From Macquaria australasica (lineage: Eukaryota > Chordata > Actinopteri > Centrarchiformes > Percichthyidae): a DNA stretch of 64,000 nucleotides. The notes under the pieces were generated by a model that was not told where the DNA came from, ran no database searches, and saw only the letters and a list, made by a program, of their open reading frames with translations. This document shows positions 12,099 through 23,429 of the stretch, piece after piece. Position 1 is the first letter of the stretch. Each line of letters begins with the position of its first letter. The stretch spans positions 806,001 to 870,000 of the forward strand of contig SEMN01000205.1 of NCBI GenBank assembly GCA_005408345.1, given 5' to 3'. A program made the position numbers and the translations under genes.

Positions 12099-12136
12099 AC
12101 GAGGCATCTGCCCCCAGGGGGGCCCACGAGGCACAG
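12099..12136 (+). other. Candidate 38-base micro-exon
   Basis: A consensus donor CACAG|GTAAGT and an acceptor CTAATTTTGTAG bound 38 GC-rich bases in AT-rich surroundings. In the frame compatible with the candidate exon at 4901 it would encode Asp then EASAPRGAHEAQ and end on a codon boundary. All three frames are open, so length gives no support. The donor strength and the base-composition contrast are the evidence. Confidence 0.35.
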
Positions 12137-12895
12137 GTAAGTCTGTTCTCTCTTGCTTTGATTTCTTTACCTTACACACAGCATTTCAGCTAAACTTCAG
12201 CTGAGGTAAATATTTTCTCAACTTCAAATACCATCCAAAACACAAATATTTCATTGAAGTATTTGATGCAATGCACTGAATATCTAATACTGAACAGGCA
12301 ATTTTCAAAGCAGCATCCTTCTCAAGCCACTTTTCACAGTATCACATAAAGGTAACATAAAAGGTATACAAATGTTAAGATATTGTCAGTATAATGTTAA
12401 ATATCTTGCTATATGATACAATATATATTTGAAAAGGCCAACCATTACGTGACACCATTTAAATGCTAAGGTTATTCAGTAAAAGTTTCTCGTACCTTTA
12501 TGACCCAATTAGAATCAAAATCCCAAAACTGTCTTTTCACAGACAGTCTTCATGGTCAGTACAGTCATCTATGTGTTACCCATGTGATTCATAATTTATT
12601 CAAATTAATTATCATATTAATTATTATTTTCTACCATGTCCATTCATTCCAAAAATGATTAAAGATACAGTTACTATAGTGGTATCTAGATATGGAGAGT
12701 TTTCTATTTCTATCTTAGATTCCTGCTTCTTTCCCTACACAATTTTGTTTGTAGTGTTTAAAGCATTAAAAATACATATTTGAACTCAACAGTAAACTGG
12801 TTTTCTAGAAACACTGTCCCACTGGTCAGGATAATCCAGACCTTGCTGTTAATGGGTTTCATATGAACTACCCTCTGTCAAAGAACTATTGAAAA
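12137..12895. other. Non-coding stretch, no gene seen
   Basis: AT-rich, intron-like DNA; no repeat family, RNA gene or domain recognised. Confidence 0.45.
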
Positions 12896-13555
12896 CTGTC
12901 CTTGACATTATAAGGGTAATATAATTGTTTCACGTACATGTAGTGCAGATGGATACTGAATGAGTCAGCATACAGAACTAGATCTGAAAATTGTGTCATG
13001 GTTGATTTTCTTGTCCTTGTTCAGACTTCAATAGCTTTAAATAAATAACCACTAGCAGGTTTGTAGGAACCAAACACTGAGATACAGAAGAATGAAACTC
13101 TCTACTTCTTTGGTACAAAGTAGGTTATTCTTTGGATTGCAGTAAGTACAATACAAATCTAGAATACAAAGGGTCTGGATTCAGAATGCAGAGCAGCAAC
13201 AATTTTGTTATTTTGTTACAATAACAACCAAAGTTCATGGACTTACTTTCTGCTTCTCAGCGCTTCATATTTTCTTTGATTAAGATAAACACATCTAGGT
13301 TATGCATTGATTATGTACTAAACACAGTTTCCTTCAACAATTGCTAAGGGGTGTCAGTGATCCTGCCAACTTGAAGAATGAAGATTGTCCTTGACATTAT
13401 AAGGGTAACACAATAACAACACATCACACGTGAGGGAGCAACCTGAGTATACATACAACTATATATGTTTCAATTACATGAAGTAGATGGATACTGAATG
13501 AGTCAAAAGGAAGAATTTTTCGATTGGAATACAGAACTAGATCTGAAAGAATCTT
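12896..13555 (+). repeat. Local direct duplication, two diverged copies
   Basis: TGTCCTTGACATTATAAGGG at about 12898 recurs at about 13386. In both copies it is followed in the same order by a TTTCA-plus-ACATG block, then GATGGATACTGAATGAGTCA and ATACAGAACTAGATCTGAAA. The second copy contains extra sequence between these blocks. This shows a duplication with about 490-base spacing and later indels. No coding frame is conserved between the copies. Confidence 0.65.
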
Positions 13556-14716
13556 AAAGATAATACATTTTCGCCACAAAAATAGAGCTGGGCTGGTTCT
13601 GCTTGTTTAGAAAGCTTGAAATGTCATAAGTCACTGAGGTAACAAAAGGGTGACTGGTACTGAAACACTTGCAAGACTCTGCCCATAACGTACAGTAATT
13701 TTGTGCAAAAACATAGCACTAAATTGCACCTTTAATATTTGTCATTGGGGCCCATTAAGGTTTCCCTGCTTCACTTGAATATTTGTAATTTGTCTGTGTA
13801 ACTCTGCAATTAGAAAATGTTTTTCATTTTGAATATCTAATATTTGCAATGGTAAGGGTAGCCATGTCAGCTGCTGACCAGACTGTTCATCAACCTAACC
13901 AAACATTACCAAACTCTCTGGTGATTGCTCACTTCAAAAAAAGGCAGAGCAGAGTTGAATCAGGGACAATTTGCAGAGAACAATGGCAACACTTTGTTCC
14001 AATGATGTGCATATTCTTTTGCTAAGGTTAGGTTTATTCAGTAACAGTAGGTTTCTCATACCTGTGTGTCTCAGACTAACAATTATTTGTTTTTAACCAT
14101 GATCAGCATCTTACCCTAAACTTACAGTTCTAGTTGCCTAAACTTAACTATTCCTTAAAAAAGGTAACCCTTGGAGTTTTTGAACACGAGCAGCGCTATG
14201 GAGCAATGTTTTTATGTGTGGGTCCCTGTTTTGTTTGTATTGTGCATGCACACCATGATGCACATGCCGATACCCAAGCATGTGGCTAGTGCGATTCACA
14301 TCCTGCACTTAGTTTCACGGTATGTCCCTGATCGACTGTTGGTGCCATCAACATGCCAACAAATATAGCAATGCTCCCACAAAGGCAGTGAAGAAGAAGA
14401 AGAAAACTGCTAGCAAGCAAACAAGTAAACAATGTAAAATTTAAAAAAAATATATATAAATTAAATGGTTTTTATGACAAAATAAGTACATTCAACATGA
14501 TTGTTAGGCTTCAAGGATACACACAATGCATTTTGGTGAGTAACAATGAATGTAAACATAGCTTTTATCTATAGAAAACTCCACAGGGCACATGCACATA
14601 TATTAATGGTGTTACTCTTTAAAAATTGTTGTCACTTAGTGTAATCTGGGGTTTTAAGAAATATCCAATAAGAAGAATGAACTTTCAGTCTCAATACCAA
14701 AGTTAGTAAGGGGGGT
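13556..14716. other. Non-coding stretch with a mobile-element relic
   Basis: Near 13940-13995 the blocks GAGTTGAATCAGGG and GCAGAGAACAATGGCAAC match 6110-6146, the second one in inverted orientation, so this is probably a relic of the same old element. The rest is AT-rich and shows nothing recognisable. Confidence 0.4.
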
Positions 14717-15072
14717 GATAAGATAAGATAAGATAAGATAAGCCTTTATTGTCCCACAGCGGGGAAATTTTTAGCGTTGCAGCAGCCAGCAAAAGTGTCA
14801 TATATAGAAATACAATAAAAATAAATAGAAAAATAGTCCTATACACAGTATAGACAGAAATAAATAATAGAGTGACTGAGTGCAGTTGTAAGTATGAACA
14901 AATAGATAAGATAAAAATATTGCACATATATAATATACATGTATATGAAAAATATTTCACAGCAACATATGAAGTAGATAACATCATGAATACAATATAT
15001 GTATGAAGATAATGCACAGCAGTAGATGAAGTATAGTAGTGAATAGTCTGCACACTGACAGTCAAGTGTAGA

Positions 15073-16500
15073 TTACCGGGAGTTGTACTGATTATAGAGT
15101 CTGACAGCAGCAGGCAGGAAGGACCTACGGTACCTCTCCTTCAGACACCGCGGGTGGAGCAGCCGGTCGCTGAAGGAGCTGCCCAGTGCTGAAAGAGTGA
15201 CATGTAGGGGGTGGGAAGTGTTCTCCAGTAGTGATGATAGCTTGGCCACCATTCTCCTGCCTCCCACCACCTCCACTGGGTCCAGAGGGCATCCAAGGAC
15301 AGAGCTGGCCTTCTTAATCAGTCTGTCCAGTCTCTTTCTATCCCTGGAAGAGATGCCACTGGCCCAACAGGTCACCCCATACAAGACAGCTGATGCCACC
15401 ACAGAGTCATAGAAAGTCCTCAGGAGCGCACCCTGCACTCCAAAAGACCTTAGTCTCCTGAGCAAAAAGAGACGGCTCTGGCCCTTCTTAAACAGAGCGT
15501 CCGTATTGTCTGACCAGTCCAGTTTGCTGTTCAAGTGAACACCCAGATACTTGTACGATCTCACAATCTCAATGTCCGTTCCCTGGATGTTCACTGGTGT
15601 AGGTGGAGGGAGTTTGCGCCTGCCGAAGTCCACCACCAGCTCTTTGGTTTTACTCGCGTTGATCTGGAGGCGGTTCTGCTGACACCAACCCACAAAGCCC
15701 TGGGTCAGTTCTCTGTACTCCCCATCATCCCCGTTGGTGATGAGGCCGACGATGGCAGAGTCGTCAGAGAACTTCTGCAGGTGACAGTTTGAAGTGTTAT
15801 GGGTGAAGTCCGCTGTGTAGAAGGTGAACAGGAAAGGCGCCAGAACGGTTCCCTGTGGAGCCCCTGTGCTGCAGAGAAGTGTGTCAGACACACAGTCCTG
15901 TAACCTCACATACTGTGGTCGGTTTGTGAGGTAGTCCAGGATCCATGCTGCCAGGTGATGGTCCACCCCAGCGTGCTCCAACTTGTCCCCCAGAATCCTG
16001 GGCTGGATGGTGTTAAAAGCACTGGAGAAATCAAAAAACATGATCCTCACAGTGTTTCCAGCCTTTTCTAGGTGAGAGAGGGATGTGTGAAGTAGGTAAA
16101 TGACAGCGTCATCCACCCCAATGCGGGGTTGGTAGGCAAACTGCAGAGGGTCCATACATGGGCTCACCAGCGGACGCAGGTGAACAAGGACCAGTTTCTC
16201 CAGGGTCTTCATCAGGTGAGAGGTCAATGCCACTGGCCTATAGCCATTGAGGTCCTTTGGGTGTGGGGTCTTCGGCACAGGAACCAGACACGATGTTTTC
16301 CACAGTTTTGGCACCCTCCCCAGCTTCAGACTCAGGTTGAACAGGTGCTCAACAATCCCACACAGCTGGTCCGCACAGGACTTCAGAAGTCTGGAGCTGA
16401 TGCCGTCTGGGCCCGCCGCCTTCCCCACCCTTATCTTCCTCAGTGCGTTTCTCACCTGGGATGTTGTGAGGAACAGTCCAGTTGAGCTTGTAGAGAGCAT
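15073..16500 (-). CDS. Copy A reverse transcriptase frame, 475 codons
   Basis: An uninterrupted 475-codon frame covering the whole polymerase: KAAGPDGISSRLLK near residue 30, GYRPVALTSHLMKTLEKL near 85, MFFDFSSAFNTI (motif A, catalytic Asp) near 155, STGAPQGTVLAPFLF (motif B) near 210 and LQKFSDDSAIVGL (motif C, Asp pair) near 245. It ends in the RYRRSFLPAAVRLYN block typical of this group. The Met at 16500 is simply the first in the frame; the protein originally continued from the endonuclease upstream, so this is an ORF fragment. It differs from copy B at only a few residues, implying recent mobility. Confidence 0.75.
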   Translation of the reverse strand: MLSTSSTGLFLTTSQVRNALRKIRVGKAAGPDGISSRLLKSCADQLCGIVEHLFNLSLKLGRVPKLWKTSCLVPVPKTPHPKDLNGYRPVALTSHLMKTLEKLVLVHLRPLVSPCMDPLQFAYQPRIGVDDAVIYLLHTSLSHLEKAGNTVRIMFFDFSSAFNTIQPRILGDKLEHAGVDHHLAAWILDYLTNRPQYVRLQDCVSDTLLCSTGAPQGTVLAPFLFTFYTADFTHNTSNCHLQKFSDDSAIVGLITNGDDGEYRELTQGFVGWCQQNRLQINASKTKELVVDFGRRKLPPPTPVNIQGTDIEIVRSYKYLGVHLNSKLDWSDNTDALFKKGQSRLFLLRRLRSFGVQGALLRTFYDSVVASAVLYGVTCWASGISSRDRKRLDRLIKKASSVLGCPLDPVEVVGGRRMVAKLSSLLENTSHPLHVTLSALGSSFSDRLLHPRCLKERYRRSFLPAAVRLYNQYNSR

Positions 16501-16639
16501 GGGGGCTGAATGGGGGGTGTTTGCGGGTGTGAAATGGGGAGATGGGCCCAGCCCAGGCTGTGGTGTGGGTGTATTAAGTGGCTGTAAGCTGAGGGCTGTG
16601 GGGAGTGATGAGTGGTGAGATGAGGGAGGGGGGTGGGGC

Positions 16640-17654
16640 TGCAGGCAGGGAGGGTAGATGGTAATGATGGTTGCAGAGGAGACGGGGCAGGGGGAGGGGT
16701 AGATGCCTGATCGAATCTGTTGAAGAATACGTTCAGGTCATCTGCCCACTTCTGGTCCCCCACAGGCCGGGGCTTGGAGTCCATATGGCCCGAGATGGTT
16801 TTAAGGCCCTTCCAAACTCCTCTGGTGTTATTTTTCTGCAGTTGACTCTCCAACTTCCTCCTGTAGCTGTTTTTCCCCTCCCTGATCCTCCTCCTTAGCT
16901 CACGCTGAACTCTCTTCAATTCATCCTTGTTACCCGATACAAAAACTCTCTTTTTTTCCTTGAGGAGAGCCTTAATATCAGGAGTAATCCAGGGTTTATT
17001 GTTGGCGAAACAACGTACAGTCCTAGTGGGGATGGTGTTTTCCACACAGAAGTTTATGTAGTCCGTCAGACAGTCTGTAAGGTTGTCAATATCCTCCCCA
17101 TGAGCGTCACTAAAAATGTCCCATATAGTAGTGTCAAAACAGTCCTTTAAAGCCTCCTCTGCTCTGTTAGACCACTTCTTCACTGTGCGAGGGACAGCAG
17201 GCAGCCTGCGCACAAGAGGTCTGTAGACAGGCCTGAGATGCACAAGGTTGTGATCAGATCTGCCCAGGGGGGGGAGACTCAATGAGATGTATGCATCCTT
17301 GGTGTTGGCATAACATAAGTCCAGTATTCTGTTGTCTCTGGTATGGCACGTAACATACTGAGTGAATGTGGGTAGAGAGGAGGATGGAGGGGCATGATTA
17401 AAATCACCAGAGATGACGAGGAGGGCATCTGGGTGTTGTGTCTGCAGCCTGCTTACTGCTGAGAGCAGGACATCACAGACTGCCTCAGCGTTAGCAGAGG
17501 GGGGAATGTAAGCTACCATCACGATGGCATGCGAGAATTCCCTCGGTAGGTAGTATGGCCTCATGCTAACAGCTAGCAGTTCAATGTTCTTGTCACAGGT
17601 TTGCTCTTTAACAGTGATGTGCCCAGGGTTACACCATCTGTCATTAACAAGCAC
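16640..17654 (-). pseudogene. Copy A endonuclease and linker
   Basis: The frame opens inside the endonuclease with VNDRWCNPGH, then shows VISGDFNHAPPSS, ILDLCYANT and GRSDHNLVHLRP, the metal/DNA-binding and catalytic Asp-His motifs of the APE-type nuclease that starts target-primed insertion. The basic linker follows (CFANNKPWITPDIKALLKEK). Near 16628-16646 copy A differs by two bases in a G/C run from copies B and C. The frame then leaves the polymerase and ends at 16452 in unrelated residues. The N-terminal half seen in copy B is missing. Confidence 0.8.
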
Positions 17655-17658
17655 TGTT

Positions 17659-19214
17659 ATATATACATATACTTATTATCAAGCTTTTCTAGCTTCTGTT
17701 TGTAACCAATGACCTTGTCAAGAGTCAGCAAGAGTTTGTTCTGCTGTTTAAAACATCTGCTCTCTTTATCTTGCGAGATATTCAGCTTTCTTCATCAGAT
17801 GCCTTTTAAATTCCGTGTTTTTCCGTTTCTTGCTAGGTAGTGTACAATGGCATTGTATGGCCTTCTGTGCTCACAGTCTTGTATGGCTAAAATCTGCACA
17901 GAGCTGCAGAGTGAATTGCTGATTTGCAGTGGGATCTGTAGAAGGCTACTAGGAGTACAAGGAGTCATTTGCTGTACTGCTAAATGTAGCTTTAATCCCT
18001 GTTTGGTATACAGGTACATGTATCTGCATGTTGCAAACAAAGTTAATAGTGCCAGCATTGGAGATTTAGTTATTACAACATTTTTTGGAGGCAATGACCC
18101 CATTGGTTAAATTAAACTTAGTGGGTGGAGCTAAAGGACAACAGTTTTTCTCTCAATTTCAGATTCATCCACCAGACTAAAGAAGCTAAGCAGTAATTTG
18201 AACTCATTTTAGATAGCTAGACAAACATAATATTTTCAGATATTATAATATGTCCATGCGGTGAGGTACTTTGCATATCTTTCTGTTTGGCAGTTAGTGA
18301 CACAAATTGTTCCACAGCCATGTAGATGTGGCAGCGGCTGCATGTGGAAGTGGGTCAAGACAGCAATTCCTTATAAGAGGAAAGAGCAGAGGAACTGCCA
18401 AACATGTCACTCTCTGTTACACAGCAATGAAAAGACTAAGGACTCCGAGGATGGAGAGGAAAGGGGAGGGGAGGAGGCACAACACAGAGAGACTCTGACA
18501 CAGAGAAGGAGAAAGAAAGACAGAAACAGAAGGAAAAGGGAGAAGAACCTGGGAGGAAACAAAGATTGAGCGGAGAGGTGGAGATTTAGAGGCAAGAGAG
18601 CAGGCCAGAGAAGGAGTGGGAGGAGAAAGAGAAGATCAGAGTGAAAGGAGGAACACAGAGATAATGAGACTGTATAAGAAGACACAGAGAGGAAGAAACG
18701 GTGCAAAAGACTGATAGGTCGAGACAGCAAGAATAGATGGAGTGGTGGAAGAGAGAGCAGGCCAAGACTGAGCTGTGCAGCACGGCGTTGGGATTAATTG
18801 GGACATGTGCTGGGGGAAAGAGACAGCAGATAGACAGCTGTGCTGACTGGACTGATACTTCTGTCAGAGGAAGAGGAAGATGAAAGATCCTTTTCAAACC
18901 TGGCCAGCACACACACACACACACAGTAAGCAAGCCATCTGGAAGAGTGTCATTAGCCAGTCTTCACAAAGATAGGGAGGAAGACAAAGAGCAGATAGGA
19001 AGAGAGAGGTGAGAGGGCAGAGAGCGGCAGTGTGCGTTTGTATGTATGCGTGTGTGTGTGTAACAGAGGGGCAAAAAGGCAGCTAGTACGGCAAAATACA
19101 GATGGGAACAGTGAGAGAAGTGAATTAAGGCAGATTTTTTTTAAAAGGCCAACATCAGCCAATAAAAATCCAAACTATTTTATTTTATTTTTGAAAAATC
19201 ATGAGGATGAGTCT
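17659..19214. other. Non-coding stretch with purine-rich and CA runs
   Basis: 17820-18130 resembles a dispersed fish repeat (end block AATGACCCCATTGGTTAA then GGGTGGAGCTAAAG). 18430-18760 is strongly purine-rich on the plus strand (GAGGA/GAAAG), and a (CA)10 run lies at about 18908-18927. A short TG run is at 19048-19061. The long pyrimidine-strand frames here are low-complexity artefacts. Confidence 0.45.
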
Positions 19215-19985
19215 GGAGATATTCTATATTTTTTTTATCATCAACAAATCCAATGAAAAGACTAAACCAACAATGAATTTGTCCTACAAACAAGTATTGT
19301 CTGTGTATCCAAAGCCTGATTGGCTATAGCTTCCTCAGTACCATAGAGCTCCATAGGCCTTTTTCAAAGCAGACATTTTGACTTGTTATTGCAGGAAAAG
19401 CACAGGTGTCACTAATAACATTAACAATGACTCTGATCTATTCAAGGAACATAGTAAGTCATGAATAATCTGAATCTGACCCTTAAACTGAAGCAGCTAA
19501 ATGGAATTCAGCCATCATTAATTGTATTATTTACCCCGTGCTTTTCCCACTGTGATGTGTGAAAAATGTGTGTCTTTTGTGAAAAAGGTCTATAGTTGTC
19601 CAACAAGACTAAGGGCACTTTTTAAACCTATAAAAACCTCTGATGAGTTGGTAAACTCAGCGTTTTCCCTTTGGTTCGGTTTCTGTTCGCACAGAAAAAA
19701 AGTTCAAGCAAACCAAAATGCGTCACTTCAGATCAAGCAGGCAACGTTCTTCACTGCTAGTCTAGTGTATTAATCTGCCAGTCCCCAACAACTATTTACT
19801 AAAACAGGATTAAAGTGTGTATTTGAAACTATGTGATCCATTTCTTCATTAAAGACCAATGGGCTCGGAGCTGAGTGCCAAAGACTGGCTGTGTAAGTTG
19901 GAAAGTACTGAGATACAAACTAATGTGCTGTTGGTTTTGGTCTTTTAGACCAATATATAGAATGACACCAGCCGAATCCTTTAAA
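19215..19985. repeat. Dispersed repeat, copy 2 of 2 in the window
   Basis: The counterpart of 2757-3235, sharing CAACAAATCC, TACAAACAAGTATTGT, CCAAAGCCTGAT and TTGGTCTTTTAG in order. This copy is longer in the middle (GCAGACATTTTGACTTG, GAAAAGCACAGGTGTCAC). The family is unknown to me; it is probably a non-autonomous element. Confidence 0.5.
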
Positions 19986-21283
19986 TCCTAATGAATAACA
20001 GAATAATGGCACTACTAGTTTCTCAACCTAAACAAATGTAAAAACATCACAAAATGTATGCTGTTGATTTAACCCAACATTAAGTCCCTGGATCCAACCA
20101 AATAAAAGTTAGAAAACCACAAGTTATAAAAGAGAAAAAAGATAAGTGGAAGAGCAAGAGGAGTGTGACAGAGAGAGAGGAAGACAATTAAAAGAGAGAA
20201 GCGGAGAGAGAGAGAGTGAGTGAGAGGGAAGAGCAAACACAGCTGATGATGACTGGCTGATAAATGCCTCCATCTCTCTCCACACAACCATCTGAAGCTG
20301 TTTACAGCCACTCTACCCACAGCAGATGGCTATTCATTTTGTATGGCAAGCTTCTAATCGAAGCGTTTGTTAACAATGGCCTGATGCCATCAGATCAAAG
20401 TTAATAGTGATCAGATGGCGTTTTTATGGAGGAGCCTGTCATTTGCAGTGTCTCCCAAAAGCTTGACTGTCAATAAACGGCTGCTGTAAGAAGGATGGAT
20501 GCACCAAGTGCTTATTGATGAAAAGACTTGAGTTTACACAGAGTCAATAGACTGCAAATGGCAGCAGTAAGTAATTGCCTGCTGGTGCACTGCAACATCA
20601 AAGGGGGATAATGTATGAATTTCGAAGTCAGTGCTCAGGTTTAGGACAAGCCAGGCAGTATCGGTGAACATGAACGATGCTCTTCAGTCTCATAAATTAG
20701 CTGATAAAGAATCTGCAGTGTCATAAATATGTACTCTGGAAATATTGCAAAGATTATTATTGCAGGGAGATGGCAAGAGTGCCTATGAGAGCACCCAAAG
20801 GGGACATTCTGAGGATATCTTATTAAGGCTTTAAAAGGTATAACATTTCCGCATTAAAATGTATAAAAACAACTAGACCTATATTATACATTTTGTTGAG
20901 TTTTGTAGGTTGTGTACTTACATTATCCCAAATGTTCAAACCCAGAGAAATCCGTAATCGTATTCAGGGTAACGGTCCATTTCATTTTGTCGCCGGTCAG
21001 TGGTGTCATATGCCCTTTACCCCCTCTAGTTGCTATAACTTCCAGGAAAACGGGATATGTTGGAGAGTGAGGCAGAAAGGAATACAATGTCACAGAATTA
21101 TACTCAGTAACAGTAATACAGCATTTTAATAATTGCATGCCATTTTGCAACACAGTAATCCCATAGAGACCTAATTTACTGATGATATTTCAGTATTGAT
21201 CTATCTTACTAGGATGTGCTACTATGTCAAGTGGCTCATGGCAGCCACCAAGCTAATGCGTACGCTAACATTATAACGTTACC
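19986..21283. other. Non-coding stretch holding a possible conserved block
   Basis: 20140-20225 is a GA-rich run. 20255-20600 is described separately. The rest shows no gene. Confidence 0.4.
20255..20600. promoter_or_regulatory. Possible conserved non-coding (enhancer-like) block
   Basis: Non-repetitive, balanced composition and rich in developmental-factor-like sites: GTTTGTTAACAATGG (forkhead/SOX-like), CAGATCAAAGTTAATAG (TCF/LEF-like) and TTGACTGTCAATAAACGG (MEIS/PBX-HOX-like). No long frame crosses it. It is the best-looking enhancer candidate in the window, but conservation with other species was not tested. Confidence 0.35.
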
Positions 21284-21585
21284 ACAATGTTCAACACATT
21301 CATAAATGTTTTTTAGTATGACTGTTTTGACCATGGATAAGAGCGCTGGGCTACCCCACAGTTGAATTTGCCACATAACGTTAGCTACAGTAGCTGTATT
21401 GGTAGTCGACTCATCTTGCTAACTAACCATTAGATTAGTTAGGTAACATTACTGTAACTAACGTTAAATGTGGCAATCCCAGCACTGTTATCCGTGGTCA
21501 TAACACTCACTGAAAATAACTTTATGAGCATGTTGAACACCACACAATGTTAGCTACAGTAGTTGTATGGGTAGTCAACTCATCT
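21284..21585. repeat. Fold-back element with inverted arms and a direct repeat
   Basis: The arm at 21284-21380 (ATGTTCAACACATTCATAAA to GCCACATAACG) is inverted at 21460-21545 (ACGTTAAATGTGGC to CATGTTGAACACC). The block GTTAGCTACAGTAGCTGTAT at 21380 is repeated directly at 21549 with few changes. Single-stranded DNA would form a hairpin with arms of about 85-95 bases. This is probably a small non-autonomous DNA transposon (MITE-like); no transposase is present. Confidence 0.6.
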
Positions 21586-21613
21586 AATGGTAAGTTTGTT
21601 CCTTCGAGCTTCT

Positions 21614-21791
21614 GTCACGTGAACATGGACCTGCCTGCCTGTTACCTGTTGCCTGTCTACCTGCCTGCCTTCCCACCTTCTGGTACCTGCCTGTTAGCTC
21701 ATCAATTACAAATAAATCATTAAATAGCACTAGTCTGCCTGTTCTGTCTGCATTTGGGTCCTTTTCCTGCTTCCTGCACTTCCCACCATAA
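21614..21791 (+). mobile_element. Short LTR fragment (gypsy-like 3' part)
   Basis: Begins TGTCACGTGAACATGG and ends CCACCATAACA, so it has TG...CA borders. It contains ACAAATAAATCATT (polyadenylation-like) followed by GTCTGCATTTGGGTCC and TTCCTGCTTCCTGCAC. The same 'tctgcatttgggtcc' end block marks the LTRs at 46645-47128 and 49109-49238. It is much shorter than a full LTR and I see no target duplication, so it is a fragment. Confidence 0.45.
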
Positions 21792-22044
21792 CAGTAACGT
21801 GGATAAAACTTTAACTGGTCACGTCAGATTTTCATCGGCAATGGTGGTGGTTTAATAATGAAGACAACAACTCCTATGATCCCACGCTACTTCACAACGT
21901 CATCAAACTACATCTTGTTATTGTTTTGATTGAGAGACCCCTAGCGGCAGAAATTACAGAAACAGAAACTTGATAGAAACTAGCTAGTGAACATAATAGA
22001 GCAGTTTGCAGCTAAAGAGACAAATATAGCTCTCAGAAATTGGT

Positions 22045-22735
22045 GGAGACCAAAAACAGTTCTAAAAAGAGAGTATAATATTGGACCTATATTTACCAGT
22101 TGGCCAGAAACACGACTCCCAAATGCTAAAGTTGCTCCATGTCAGCTGAATGTGTAAAAATGTAAGGTTTGCTAACAAATTTGCCATCAACTTAAAAGGC
22201 TGTGTTCACAGCTTGTTTCTGCTGCCCCCAAGTGGCCAAAAAAAATCAGTTAAAGCACATTTATAATTTTCATTTGGCTGAACACTGCCCATCGACTATT
22301 CCCTGTTAAATCCAAAGTTGAATAAGCGACAGATTATCTCATCAAATACTTTGCTGGAATTTACACTAGAATGTTATTCCATAGAAGCTTTATCACTCCT
22401 TAAACCAGCATTACGTCATATTTTTTTGGCAACTTGAAGGCAGCAGATCAAGCTGAAAACAGACTATTATAAAGCATACGGTCTAGACCTGCTCTAAATG
22501 AAAAGTACCCCGAGATAACTTCTGTTGTGATTTGGTGCTATATAAATAGAATTGAATATCAGATAAAATATCGCCTTATACAGTTGTCATAGCTATGACA
22601 TGTGTTAGCAAACAATTGCCTATTTACACATCAAGCAAACACAGAACTCAAACATTCATTTGGAGTTGTGTTTCTGGCCAGCTGACGAATGTAAGTTCGA
22701 TATTCTTTTTAGGTCTGTTTTGGTCCCTCCCAAAC
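22045..22735. repeat. Long inverted repeat with about 420-base spacer
   Basis: 22045-22180 is matched in reverse complement by 22603-22735. For example GTTGGCCAGAAACACGACTC on the left corresponds to GAGTTGTGTTTCTGGCCAGC on the right, and AGACCAAAAACAGTTC to GGTCTGTTTTGGTC. Arms differ at many sites, so it is old. It could be the remains of a DNA transposon with long terminal inverted repeats or of two opposed copies of one repeat. Confidence 0.55.
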
Positions 22736-23429
22736 CCTGAGAAAAATATTTGGGTTTTTAGCTCTTCACCACCTACTCGCTAACTTTGTCTGTTTGCCAT
22801 TTGGCGCATGGCAGGTACAGAGTGAAAACAGATACCTGCTGTGGTGAATTAAAAAAGGGTTGATATGAGTAGGATTTGTAGGCCGTATAACCTAGCCTGG
22901 TTCATCCCACACATCTCAGTGAGATTAGGAATGTCACTGTCATCTTCTTGCATAGCTTGCTAACTACCGAGCTACATCCATTTAAAAAAACAGCAACCCA
23001 AATAAATTGGCTGACATACTGAACACGTTGTCAGGCTTAATGAATTAAGTGAAATTCAATGGCAATTCAATGGCAATTGTGTAAAACCAAAACAATGAGC
23101 TAAAAGAGACTTAAAAACTCCATAGAGCTATGGGGAACTGCAGGATTTGGTGATATTTGCTGTGTGGGTTTGTCAATTCATCATATTACACATAGTCATT
23201 TGATCTATTAATATTAAAAAAAAATGGGGGGCTTTAATTTCAGAGAGTCTGGAAAGGGTTTCATTATAGTGGTTTAATGTCAGTTTCCTCACTGCACAAA
23301 ATAAAGTCAACTGTTAGTTGTAAAGTATGACAACATGAACATTATTGCTTCACTTCTAATACAGGCAACAGTATTATGTCTTACAACTGCATCTACACAG
23401 CCTTCAAAGTTTCAGAGCCGGCTGTTAAA
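22736..23429. other. Non-coding stretch, no gene seen
   Basis: AT-rich DNA with an A-run near 23216-23223; nothing recognisable. Confidence 0.4.

Larger units (their letters stand above)
14717..17658 (-). mobile_element. Rex1/CR1-like LINE, copy A, 5'-truncated
   Basis: A non-LTR retrotransposon in reverse orientation whose 3' end carries a (TCTTA)n tail (GATAA repeats at 14717-14741 on the plus strand), preceded by AATAAAGGC and a 3' UTR of about 350 bases shared with copies B and C. It starts within the endonuclease at about 17658, where similarity to copy B stops at CAGTGCTTG. I found no clear target duplication. Clade assignment (Rex1/Babar-like within the CR1/L2/jockey group) rests on remembered polymerase sequence and could be a neighbouring clade. 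Confidence 0.8.

Noticed and set aside
15197..17000. Plus-strand open frames over Rex1-like copy A, and the corresponding minus-strand ones over copy B
   Set aside because: Antisense shadows of the LINE coding strand; the same shadows recur in every copy.
18407..18933. Leu/Ser/Phe-rich minus-strand frames resembling membrane proteins
   Set aside because: They are translations of a purine-rich low-complexity stretch, with no structure beyond composition.
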